Shown in pieces: positions 23,735 through 33,514 of a DNA stretch of 64,000 nucleotides. The position numbers and the translations under genes are program-made. The DNA is from Colias croceus. Lineage: Eukaryota > Arthropoda > Insecta > Lepidoptera > Pieridae. The first letter of the stretch is position 1. Each line of letters begins with the position of its first letter. The DNA lies in assembly GCF_905220415.1 (NCBI RefSeq), contig NC_059553.1:4054501-4118500 (forward strand), written 5' to 3'. The notes beneath the pieces were generated by a model, which was given only the letters and a program-made list of their open reading frames with translations, ran no database searches and had not been told where the DNA came from.

Positions 23735-24110
23735 ATGTTTAAATGTTGTTTTTGAGTAAGCCACGCTATTATCTAGCTTTTCACTATAAAAACTACGTCA
23801 TTTGCGTAATTTTGGCAGAGAAACAGTTAAATGAATCTTAGTAGTATTACGACAAATTTGTAACAGCGCCATCTATGAAATGTTATAAAAATCAAACACA
23901 CGTTAACTATTGGAAATTAATAATCAAGTGACGCATATATAAATGTTGTTTGACAATATCCAGATTGACACTATAAACATTATGCCATTTAAGTAACTTG
24001 GGAAGACAAACATAGTTTTAAAAAGAAAGTTGTATAATATTAATTTTGTAACAGCGCCATCTATGAGATTTCGTAAAAATCAAATCAATTTACATGTTAA
24101 CACACTGAAC
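23735..24110 (+). repeat. Two diverged tandem copies of a ~188-bp unit
   Basis: CTATAAAAACTACGTCATTT at 23784 recurs as CTATAAACATTATGCCATTT at 23971. TAACAGCGCCATCTATGA at 23861 recurs at 24049. AAATGTTGTTT also occurs once per unit. The offset stays near 188 bp across the last two landmarks, so this is a tandem duplication with substantial later divergence. It may be part of a larger unclassified repeat covering 23448-24340. Confidence 0.65.
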
Positions 24111-24347
24111 ACAATGTTAAAAATTAATAATTTAAATATAATTATGTTATTTATTTATTTAACTCTTTAACCCATATCTTCCGTTCCCTGATATATTTCG
24201 TGTAAATAATAAATATACTACATTTTTTTTTAAAGTGAGGGTAGATGTTTATTATTTTAAGTAAAACTAGACACCATTATCTACAGTTAATCTAATGATT
24301 GTGTTCATTAGTTACAATTTTAAAAATCTTCGTGTTTTATAAATTTA

Positions 24348-24541
24348 CTAGCTTACCGCCCGCGGCTTCGTCCGCTTTGTCTAAAACCTAATAAATTATA
24401 TTATATAACCTTCCTTTTGAAACAGTCTATCTATTAAAAAAACCGCATTAAAATCTGTTGCGAAGTTTTAAAGATTTAAGCATACAAAGGGACATAGGGA
24501 CATAGGGACAGAGAAAGCGACTTTTTTATACTATGTAGTGA
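24348..24541 (-). mobile_element. Non-autonomous Helitron, family B, copy 2 (inverted)
   Basis: On the minus strand it starts TCACTACATAGTATAAAA after an A and ends AAGCTAG before a T; it is 194 bp. The 3' hairpin is present with one substitution relative to copy 1 (GCGGACGAAGCCGC). It contains the words CATCAAAATC-type core and the GGGACATAGGGACAT duplication (plus strand). Confidence 0.87.
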
Positions 24542-25476
24542 TATTTATAAAGCAATTGAATGCCATAAAACCAAAAATATCAAATGCAATCTTCGTGTTT
24601 TGTGAATTTTCACCATCATGCGTTCCCACAAAAGGTAAGTTGTTACTTATAGGTTTTTATTTTTATTAATGATAGCAATTCATGTTTTTTGTTGGTAACT
24701 ATTATATTAGACTTTTAGAATGAAATAATAAAATGAATTCTTTTATTATTTTGAGGTGCATTGGGAACAGTAGTTTTTGATAAAATTTTATTTGTAAGTA
24801 GCTTTTTTATAGATTTACAGTTAACTTTTGTTTTTTTTTAACAGATTCAATGCTCATAAAATTATATCGCCTTTGAAGGACGATTTATGCTGATATTTTT
24901 ACTACACCACTTGAAAATTGATGATTTGATGATAAAGACAGTAGCAGCGAGGATTAAGTGGAAATTAGTAATCATCCGCTTCGTCAATTTTTGAATGAAG
25001 TTAATTTCCAACGTCCCATGATTCAATCATTGGAAGTGTCTCGGGAAATTTTGGAGGATATTTTTCAGGAAGGAAGGGAGGGGCAGCCAACCACATATCA
25101 AACTACTACGTTTTAGTACCGAAAAAAATGTTATTGCCAAATGAAACGTAAATTTTGCACTCACAACTTTACAAGTACCTAATGTTTTTATTTTGACTTT
25201 GCGGTTATCTGATTATAATATTTATCGTTATGGCTATCGAGGTACTGACCGTACTGGGATCAGAGTACATGATATACAGTTCATCATCCAGGATTGCTAA
25301 GAGCATTCTCACACTGAAAAAGTTGTTTTCTTTGAATCGTAGTTGCTTCATTTATTTATTTTTAATCATTTTACATAATATGTTTTATATTTTATAAATA
25401 TATCATTTTCATTATTTAAGTAGATAAAATAAATTATGTAACAGTTTTATAAGAAAACACATTATATTTATTTATT
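24542..25476. other. Unassigned sequence, possibly upstream part of the decayed Helitron
   Basis: Fragments of open frame are visible on the plus strand at about 24920-25115, including a SSSED-type acidic patch and a segment reading FQRPMIQSLEVSREILED. I do not recognise the family. This may be the N-terminal part of the Helitron that follows or a different dead transposon. Confidence 0.3.
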
Positions 25477-25500
25477 CTCACGGGATAGTAATCCCGTGAG
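25477..25500. repeat. Perfect 10-bp stem hairpin
   Basis: CTCACGGGAT, a 4-base loop AGTA, then ATCCCGTGAG. A weaker CCCTC/GAGGG stem follows at 25508-25522. This looks like transposon-derived structured DNA. Confidence 0.75.
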
Positions 25501-25519
25501 ACCGAAACCCTCACTGAGA

Positions 25520-26460
25520 GGGAATTACGTCTCACTACTGATCACGACAGTCATATTTTATCTCGAGAATCTGAAACTTATGACCGTACAATATGAAGAC
25601 CGTTTGACAAATGATAGGGTGCATCATAATATTATTCGATCTCTTGAAGATGAACATGAGCATAAGCAATGACTAGAGTAGGGACGCGAATATTGCAATT
25701 ATATGAGACAAGAACGATTAATAAGTTTGTTTAATGAAAGATTAAGAATTGAAACTATTCGGTCTCTGGAAACGTACGAATAGCGATAGGCCCGTCTTAC
25801 TGCAGACAGATTTCGTCATAGTCTTAATGACTTGAGGTAAACAATCTACGAATTTGGTGGTGTGGTCTGACAAATATAAAAGTGGGTTTGCTTATAATCT
25901 CACAATTGATTACAGATCATCTTCTGTATAGGCGATATTAACGTAGTATGTTCTTTTAAGTAATGCTTTAAGTGTAGTAAGGAGTCGGCTTTCGTTTGAA
26001 GATACACCGGAACCTTTGAAATCACTACTTTTAGAGGAACATACTGTGCAATGTAAACTGTTATTAGACAATATTCGCTCTTATAGTAGTGCGTTTCAAA
26101 TGATCCTTTGGTGCTCAATAATAATTATCAGAAGGTCCGTTCATGCTTACTTTTAAGATACAAGGTCAAGTTTACCATTTGATAGGATCCCTTTTGCCTG
26201 AAGGCCAACCTAAGTTTGTTTAAATATATTTTGTATTCGACTACAACGAATAGTGGAATACAAGAAATCAATATTTCTCAAATTTAAAACTGAACTCATT
26301 TCACAATTTTAGAACAGGTTAATTCGTATGTATGCAGTTTTAAATCGACATTAGAAGCTTTTCCTCAAGATGGTGATATCGGCACTCAGGAACTCCCTGG
26401 ACGTGTTATAACGCCCAGGCCACAGTATTACCACAAACATGCTTAGTTGTCGCGATGTAA
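25520..26460 (+). pseudogene. Decayed Helitron Rep/helicase N-terminal region
   Basis: Translated pieces on the plus strand, in shifting frames, match the Helitron_like_N region. They run in this order: an Arg-rich repeat containing RLTADRFRHSLNDLR (about 25793-25837); EDTPEPLKSLLLEEH then LLLDNIRSYSSAFQM (about 25999-26104); FKIQGQVYHLIGSLLPEG (about 26150-26205); and VNSYVCSFKSTLEAFPQDG (about 26316-26373). Autonomous Helitrons use Rep (HUH endonuclease) plus a helicase to mobilise themselves and shorter relatives. Here there are many stops and frame changes, and neither the HUH motif nor the helicase domain was found, so the copy is dead and internally deleted. It ends about 300 bp later at a Helitron 3' terminus. 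Confidence 0.82.
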
Positions 26461-26679
26461 ACTAACGTAATTTAATACTTAGGTACATATTCTATAATGT
26501 TGTGCTCAAACTGTTAATCTACATTTAATTTAGATTATTATTTGATACTAAGTAATGTAGAATTTAAATCACATTCATTCATGTTTTCTTCAGATTTTAA
26601 GATTTTCTTATCAGAGTGTTCAATTTTAATATAGTTAAATTTTATAAGAGACAATAATTAAGAACATTTTAAAATAAAG

Positions 26680-26753
26680 TGTCACGTATTTTTTTTAAAC
26701 GACGAATGACGAAAAACGACCTAATCGCGGACGAAGTCGCGGGCAACAGCTAG
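26680..26753 (+). mobile_element. 3' terminus of the decayed Helitron
   Basis: GCGGACGAAGTCGCGGGCAA forms the 3' hairpin region and is followed by CAGCTAG at the end, directly before a T (26754). This closes the element whose coding relic lies upstream. Its 5' TC end was not located; it probably lies between 24542 and 25500. Confidence 0.75.
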
Positions 26754-28643
26754 TTAATTAATAAATTATGCATGCGTATTCATACGGTAGCGGCGTAGCG
26801 CAAACGTAGAACGCTACGGATTGCCTTTTTCCCGCGTAGCAGTCTACGGGAGATTTTTTATGTAGCCATAAAAAATTTATGGCGGTCCCCGTAAGCGGCA
26901 AATTGAATATAAAATCAACGCGATGAACTTTTAGGCTATATTTAATGAAGTGAACGGAAAACGTGTCTGAACGCCGATCGGATTCTATAGGGGTCTTAAG
27001 TGTGTTATATTTTTAAAGTGTCCACCGATTTGGTGCTTTTTATTGCGATGTCATTTCATTAATTTCGAATATTAAAATGTTCGCCTAAGTTAAGTGGAAG
27101 GGGAAATGCAAGATCTTCAAGGGGGATAAAGGGTCTTTCTTTGGAAAAAAGGCTAAAAAAACTAATTAATGTTATGATTTATGTACTTTACTCATTTTTG
27201 GCAACCTTTGTAATACAATCACTAAATCAATCAAATCACGAAATACTTATAGTCTTTATTTTTAACCAAATAATTTAATAATAACACGCGGAAGTTACAA
27301 TGAATGAATTTACAATGTAATTCCCAAATATTATTTTAACTTTCTGAATGCTGCACAAACCAGACTCGAAAAACAAAACCCTCGTCTTTCTGTAAAGGAA
27401 AGATGAGCAAGAACTAAAAGTTAAATGAATCTTAATATCAGTGAAAGGAATATTTCAAGATGTTAGAGTTTTCGTAGTTAATGTAGCGGTGTGAGATAAA
27501 CGGTCTGATTATGGCGGTGAGATTGGGAGATACAGCGTAATTTATGGCATTTTAACCATCTACCAAAACTTTCTTTGCCATAAATAAGTATTGCAAGTGA
27601 TCATAGCGAGAAAAGACGAGGATATTTGTTATTTATGGTTGTTTTATTCTTTTATATTTTTGGTATTAACTGTTAAAATTTATAATATTACACTGGGTTG
27701 AAATACAATTTATTATTTATATTATTTCATTCACTTCGTATTTACGCCTGTGAGCTTTAAGTTTTCATAAAAATATATGTTCGTTAAAAGATCCCTTTTA
27801 TTATTATAAGCGTATCTGGAATATTATTTCATCCATTTATAATTTATCTTTAGTGAATTCGTAGTAGGTAAATACGACATTTGAGAGCGTGCATATATAT
27901 TATAATTAAATTTAGTGTTCAGTATTATTCTGTGCATTATATTAGAAGCGATGTGATTGAGTCCATTGCGAACAGTGATTTTGCTAAAATAAAGGTTTAG
28001 TTAGAAATTACAGCGACATATTTATTATAATCAAAAATATTATTTAAAGAGAAAAGAATAAATAAAATATACCTTTCTGAATATTGTTTACTTGCATTTT
28101 TGTATAAAATAAAATATTATATTTTCAACTAAGAAATGATCTGCCAGTGTTTTCGTGATGTTAATTAAACAGAAAAGTCATTGCAGCGTCCGTCTGTCTA
28201 ATTATATTTAAATTATTGGAGATGAGAACACGTGAAATGTTGCCGGTGTTATTTACCTTTACTTTAATTACGGATTCAGGCCAATGGTGGGTCCAAATAT
28301 AAACTCACTGATTTAGGTGTAAATGACGTCTTAAAATCGAGTGATTGTTTTATTTTTGTATTTTTATATTATTGATTAATTTTAACAATAATCTTATATT
28401 TTAAAAATAGTTTCAATGCGTATCTTATAATAATATAAGTTGCTGTACAAACTCAAAATAACTTTATGCAATTGCGGTATTTATATTTCATCCCCAAGAA
28501 ATAACTAGATCGCTTAATTTATTGATAGTTACAGATATTTTATGACTATTTTGAATTCTGTTATATTCTTTATTTTTCTTTCCTTCTGTGTTAAATATGC
28601 TAAGAGGGTTAAAATAATCAATAAACATTATTCAATTTTAATT
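26754..28643. other. Intergenic, with a GTAGC/GCTAC-rich patch
   Basis: No gene was found. At 26785-26870 the words GTAGCGGCGTAGCGC, GCTACGG and CGCGTAGCAG crowd together, and a GCCATAAA/TTTATGGC stem follows. This looks like the end of an unclassified DNA transposon. The remainder is AT-rich. Confidence 0.4.
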
Positions 28644-28659
28644 ACATAAGCATATATAC
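28644..28659. repeat. Target-site duplication, left copy
   Basis: ACATAAGCATATATAC, identical to 32046-32061 on the other side of the LINE. Confidence 0.9.
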
Positions 28660-31600
28660 TTCTTCTTCCTTTGCCTTATCCCTTTATTTGGGGTCGGCTC
28701 TCCTCGTTCTCATGCGCCAGGATGGTCTATCCTGGGTTGTCTGTTTGTTCAATTGGGCTCTCTCCATGTCTTTTGATATGGTAGACCACCAGGTGGCGGG
28801 GGGACGTCCCAGACCCCGTCTTCTATTTGGCAAGTTTAGTGCCCTCCTTACTACGTGGTTTTCTTCACGCCTCATTACGTGTCCATACCATCTTAGACGC
28901 TGTTCAGTGAGTTTCTCTGAGATGGGAGCGACCTTGAAACTTCCTCTGATGTACTCATTGCGCACTTTATCAAGTCTAGTTACGCCGGCCGCCCATCTAA
29001 GCATTTTCATTTCATTTACATGAACTCTTCGCTCTTGAGCTTTTTTGATTGCCCAGCACTCGGAGCCATACATTAGAGCTGGTCTAACTGCGGTCTTGTA
29101 GACTTTTCCTTTGGTCTTTATTGGCATCTTTGGATCACATAATACTCCCGTCAGACTCCTCCATTTCTGCCAAGCCACATTGATTCGATGTGTAACGTCA
29201 GCATCAATATTGGCATCCGATGATATCATGGACCCCAGATATTTAAATTGTGATACCTTGTTAAGCGGTTTTCCTTGAAGACTTATAGTGCTACGATGTC
29301 TAGTGTTAGGGTTATAGATGCATTCCATGTACTCTGTTTTATTTCTGCTTATGCGCAATCCATTAGCTTCTAGAGCATGCCTCCACGATTCCAATGTTAT
29401 TTGCAGATTTTGTGCACAATGGTCGAGCAGTACAATATCGTCCGCATACATAAGGCACCAGGGCAAAGGTGGCTGAATATCTTTGGTTAGCAGATCCATT
29501 ATGAGGTTAAACAGAAGTGGGCTTAGGGCCGATCCCTGATGGACTCCAACGTTTACCTTAAAAGGTTTACTGAACCCAGCTGCACTTTTTATTTTTGTAC
29601 TTACGCCATTATACATATCCTGAATGAGTTTTACAAACATCTCTGGTACTCCTTGCGCTCTCATGGCTTGCCATACTAATTTTCTAGGAACACGATCAAA
29701 CGCTTTTTCCAGGTCGATGAAGATAAGGTGTAAGTCTTCTCGGTTAGATCGATATTTTTCCATGAGAATTCGAACAGTTTGAATAGGGTCATTTGTTGAT
29801 TTTGCTGCAGTGAAACCAAATTGATTTTCGGATATATTAATTAATGCTAAAAGACGGTAATTTAAAATTCTTTCCCATATTTTTAAAGTATGTGAGGTGA
29901 GTTTAATGGCCCTATAATTATTGCATACTCTGATGTCACCTTTATTTTTGTAGATAGGTACCAGGAAACTTTGTCGCCATGATTCAGGGATAGTATGCGT
30001 ATACAATATGGTGTTAAAAAGGCGTGCTAGCCATTCATAGCCTAGGGGTCCAATTATCTTCCAGAGGTCTGCAGGTATCTCGTCTGGGCCAACGGCTTTG
30101 TGGTTTTTCATTTTTATAACAACCTGCTTGACTTCCTCTAGCGTTACTTCGTGAATAGGTCCGACAGTTGGGATGATTTCCGGTAAGGGTTCACTAGGGA
30201 ATTCTTCGTTTAAAAGGTTTTCAAAGTATTGCTTCCATCTATTACTGATGTCTTCGTTAGATGTTAACAACTGTCCCTCTTCGTTTTGGATGTATTTATT
30301 TACTTTAATGTCTAACGTCGCCTTGTGTCGTTGTTTTGCTATTTTGAAAACCTCGACATCAGTTTTTGCGTCTTCCAATCTTTGATAGAGTACCTCATTA
30401 GCGTTTGTCCTTGACTGAGCAACAGCCTGCTTCGCAGCTTTTTTAGCTTTTTTGTATTCTCTGTGGTCTTCTTCCAGTTTTGTCAGTTGCCAAAGCTTAA
30501 AAAGTTCTCTTTTATCTCTTATTGCCTCCTTGACATTGTCATTCCACCACGCAGGATCTTTATTGGTACTAATTCCACCTTTCGATATTCCCAAATGCTT
30601 TGAGGCTTCTTCCTTGCAAAACTTTTCGAAATTTGCCCACATTACGTTTGTACTATTGTTGTAATTTAAAGCCAGATCGTTTTCTAAGTATTTAATAATA
30701 GATGTAATGAGCTGTTTACCCTTATCAGAGTATAGTTGGCCCCATTTGATTCTAGGTGTTCTATCATAATTGATTTTAATATTTTTGGGCAATATAAATT
30801 TAGATACCAGAAGTCGATGTTGTGAAGTCAGTGCCTCTCCCGGGATTACTTTGCAATCTTTAAAGCTTTTTAGAGAAGACTTTTGACAGAGAATGTAATC
30901 AATTTGGGTGTTATTTCCAGAGCTTTTATAAGTTATTAGATGTTCATCTTTCTTTTTAAACCAAGTGTTAACAATAGCTAAACCATGTCTAGAGCAGAAA
31001 TCCAGAATAGATGTTCCTTCTCTGTTTACAGAGCCATAACCATAGCCACCATGAACATCTCGATAATCTACGGCCTTTTCACCAATGTGCCCATTTAGAT
31101 CTCCGCCTATGTACTTTGATTCATGATCTGGTATTAAGCTCATGAGATCATCGAAATCTTCCCAGAAGAGAGATTTTTCTAATTCTGTACATCCGGATTG
31201 GGGTGCATATGCAGAAATTATATTTAGAGGTGTTTGATTGTCCATGGCGAGTTTTACAGCAATTAGACGGTCGCTTTTTCTATCCACTTTTATTATTCGT
31301 TGCTTTAGATTGCAGTCTAGGACTATACCCACACCATTCTGGGAGTTCTTAATGCCATGATAAATCAGTTGGTAACCTAACCCAATATCTCTGGACTTGG
31401 AGCCTTTCCATTTCGTCTCTTGTATACAGCATGCATTTATATCTCTTCTTTGCAAAACCTTAGCCAGTTCTTGACATCTTCCAGTAAGGGAACCTAGATT
31501 CCATGTAGCCAATCTTATTTTACATTGGGTTGTCGGTTTATTGTCTGTTTTTAATTCTACTTGCTTGTCGCTTCCGGGGGACCCCCTAGTATATTCTTCT

Positions 31601-32045
31601 TTATTCGCATCCATATCACATAAACTCACTCTATCGTCGCTTCGGGGGAACGCCCTAGCAGAAGTGCCCTTTCTTGATTTTTTACTTTTCATGATTCGAG
31701 GAGAAAATGATTGGCTTGAATTTTACGGCCGGTTGCCACCTGACACCAAGGTTGTCATCTATATCAAGATGTGAGCGCCGCCGTTGGCCCAGTATAGGGC
31801 TCTTCCGCCGCCATCTCTACTGTATACTCCAACCCAAGTACACAGCACTACTACGACCTGTCCTTCGATTATGCCAAAGTAGCTCGCAGTAGGGATTTGG
31901 TAACGAAGTGTTCATCTCCGGCCTCTTGGTCCGCGGGAGTTGTATCTTAACTCCTACCCTTCAAATACTTGTTATGGTACCCGAAGGGCATTCCCCTATC
32001 CGCCACCTGGGGACGCGTTCTCTAGGGGTTGAGGCTCCCCCGAGA
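28660..32045 (-). mobile_element. Full-length RTE-type LINE with intact ORF
   Basis: This 3386-bp non-LTR retrotransposon is inserted on the minus strand between perfect 16-bp duplications. It has a 353-bp GC-rich 5' UTR, one long ORF, and only 24 bp after the stop codon, ending in GGAAGAAGAA. A very short 3' UTR with a simple-repeat tail and APE-type endonuclease plus reverse transcriptase in one ORF are RTE-clade features (family knowledge). Its GC content is clearly above that of the flanks. The intact ORF and exact duplications point to a recent insertion that could still be active; activity cannot be judged from sequence alone. Confidence 0.93.
28684..31692 (-). CDS. LINE ORF: AP endonuclease and reverse transcriptase
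   Basis: A 1002-residue uninterrupted protein. Residues ~57-298 form an exonuclease-endonuclease-phosphatase (APE-like) domain with QETKW (Glu92), GGDLNGHIG (Asp198, Asn200), QIDYIL (Asp265) and SQHRLLV (His292). A Lys-rich linker follows at ~370-490. The reverse transcriptase spans ~515-825: PIYKNKGD and NNYRAIKLTS, FIDLEKAFDRV (Asp660), HQGSALSPLLFNL and the catalytic YADD box at 749-752, then FKYLGS. Residues ~865-1000 give the typical RTE end, RPALMYGSECWAIK then QRLRWYGHVMRR. All expected catalytic residues are present. The aspartate often seen before the endonuclease histidine is Gln here, which I recall as normal for this clade. The protein nicks target DNA and copies its own RNA there (target-primed reverse transcription). 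Such ORFs are often misannotated as craniofacial development protein 2-like. Confidence 0.96.
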   Translation of the reverse strand: MKSKKSRKGTSARAFPRSDDRVSLCDMDANKEEYTRGSPGSDKQVELKTDNKPTTQCKIRLATWNLGSLTGRCQELAKVLQRRDINACCIQETKWKGSKSRDIGLGYQLIYHGIKNSQNGVGIVLDCNLKQRIIKVDRKSDRLIAVKLAMDNQTPLNIISAYAPQSGCTELEKSLFWEDFDDLMSLIPDHESKYIGGDLNGHIGEKAVDYRDVHGGYGYGSVNREGTSILDFCSRHGLAIVNTWFKKKDEHLITYKSSGNNTQIDYILCQKSSLKSFKDCKVIPGEALTSQHRLLVSKFILPKNIKINYDRTPRIKWGQLYSDKGKQLITSIIKYLENDLALNYNNSTNVMWANFEKFCKEEASKHLGISKGGISTNKDPAWWNDNVKEAIRDKRELFKLWQLTKLEEDHREYKKAKKAAKQAVAQSRTNANEVLYQRLEDAKTDVEVFKIAKQRHKATLDIKVNKYIQNEEGQLLTSNEDISNRWKQYFENLLNEEFPSEPLPEIIPTVGPIHEVTLEEVKQVVIKMKNHKAVGPDEIPADLWKIIGPLGYEWLARLFNTILYTHTIPESWRQSFLVPIYKNKGDIRVCNNYRAIKLTSHTLKIWERILNYRLLALINISENQFGFTAAKSTNDPIQTVRILMEKYRSNREDLHLIFIDLEKAFDRVPRKLVWQAMRAQGVPEMFVKLIQDMYNGVSTKIKSAAGFSKPFKVNVGVHQGSALSPLLFNLIMDLLTKDIQPPLPWCLMYADDIVLLDHCAQNLQITLESWRHALEANGLRISRNKTEYMECIYNPNTRHRSTISLQGKPLNKVSQFKYLGSMISSDANIDADVTHRINVAWQKWRSLTGVLCDPKMPIKTKGKVYKTAVRPALMYGSECWAIKKAQERRVHVNEMKMLRWAAGVTRLDKVRNEYIRGSFKVAPISEKLTEQRLRWYGHVMRREENHVVRRALNLPNRRRGLGRPPATWWSTISKDMERAQLNKQTTQDRPSWRMRTRRADPK

Positions 32046-32061
32046 ACATAAGCATATATAC
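32046..32061. repeat. Target-site duplication, right copy
   Basis: ACATAAGCATATATAC, an exact match to the left copy at 28644-28659. Confidence 0.9.
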
Positions 32062-32138
32062 AAATAAAAATATATACAAATAAAAAAAATACTCTACTTC
32101 TAAGCATATATACAAATAAAAAAAATACTCTACTTCTA
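32051..32138 (+). repeat. AT-rich tandem repeat, ~36-bp unit
   Basis: The last complete unit is 32103-32138 (AGCATATATACAAATAAAAA...). A nearly complete copy lies at 32071-32102 and a partial one at 32051-32070, where it overlaps the target-site duplication. The LINE therefore landed at the edge of this small repeat array. Confidence 0.75.
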
Positions 32139-33305
32139 AGCACAGTCTAACGATCTCGACGTCTATAGCTGTACAACTTCATACACATTCCACATAGAAC
32201 ATAGATGGTAAAATCAATACATGTACACATAAGCTGCATCACAGCTGTATGCTATAAAAAGAGCCGCCAAATTGCCTCTGAATATAAATCACCCTTCGAC
32301 ACTCCGATTGAGGAATGATGTGTAGGTACTGAAAATGTATTCGCAAATTTTCAATGTCCGCGGTTTCGAGCCAAATTTTTGCGGCCATATTGTACAATAG
32401 CAGCAATATTTTGTACATATTAAATGTTTAATTAACAAATTTTTGCGGCTTTATCATTTGGACCTGTATTTTGCGGCGGGTTATATTGTTCTTTTATCGA
32501 TTTATGTTGCTGTTTGTGTTGTGTTGTTCGTTAGTACAAAATATAGGTAGTGTTTAATGAATAAAGTAACGAATACTAAATGATTCGATTCATTCTGTAA
32601 TAAGATCTCACAAGTATAACATGGTAGTTGAAAAAATAAAAAGCTATTTATAAACCATTTATTTTTATTAGCGTTCAATTTATATTTCTTTGATTTGCCA
32701 CGTTCAAGACACTGTAATGCGATCTATGATCGAGATTGCGAAAATTGTATAACGAAAAAAAATGTAATACAAAAATTGGAGTTTTAATAGACGGCCCGAA
32801 CTTAGTTTTATCTTTGTAATCCGACCACAAGGCAAGTTTCACAGGCAAACGAGTTAACTTAAACGATTTCCTTGCGCTGCCTTCGAGGAAAAAAGTCGCA
32901 AGTAATAGCATTTGTGAGAGAACTTCCTGGCAATACTTTATACAGATCACAGTTAACGTTATTTCGCAAATAATTGTGTTTTCAGTCTGCCATCGGAGAT
33001 TGTGGGATTTATAACGCGCATTATGTTTAACGAGTCCCTAACAATTTTATTGCTTTATGATATTAATGTGAATGTTTATGATGTTTATTTTGCAATTTGT
33101 GATTCGAGCATTAAATAATTAATAGCATTGATGAATTGACTCGTATATTTAGAAGTTGTTTACGGGCTACGGTAACGTCTCTTAATATAATGAGAAATGA
33201 TTGTATTTGGGTACTAAAATAGTAAAATATTATATTTAATAACAAATGTAAATAATAAACTATATTCAAGATGTGGATGATTCTAGCTCTACATATATGT
33301 AAATA
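32139..33305. other. AT-rich intergenic, no gene seen
   Basis: The open frame on the minus strand at 32675-32950 shows no family features. No repeat was recognised. Confidence 0.35.
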
Positions 33306-33514
33306 CTAGCTGTTCCCCGCGGTTTTACCCGCATTGCTCCGCTCCTGTTGGTCTTAGCGTGGTGATATAATATATAGACTATAGCCTTCCTCAATAAATG
33401 AGCTATTTAATACCGAAATAATTTTTCAAATCGGACCAGTAGTTCACGAGATTAGCGCGTTCAAACAAACAAACAATCAAACAAACTCTTCAGCTTTATA
33501 TTATTAAGTATAGA
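33306..33514 (-). mobile_element. Non-autonomous Helitron, family A, copy 2
   Basis: On the minus strand it starts TCTATACTTAATAATATAAA after an A and ends CAGCTAG before a T; it is 209 bp. The 3' hairpin GCGGGTAAAACCGCGGGG is well kept. An internal GTTTGTTTGTTTG run and the words ACTACTGGTCCGATTTG are present. It matches the 6079-6277 copy end to end. Confidence 0.85.

Noticed and set aside
23448..24351. One large Helitron from the A|TC at 23447 to the CTAG at 24348
   Set aside because: The CTAG there is not followed by T on the plus strand and belongs to the minus-strand family B element.
28688..29023. 111-codon open frame on the plus strand
   Set aside because: Antisense shadow of the LINE reverse transcriptase ORF.
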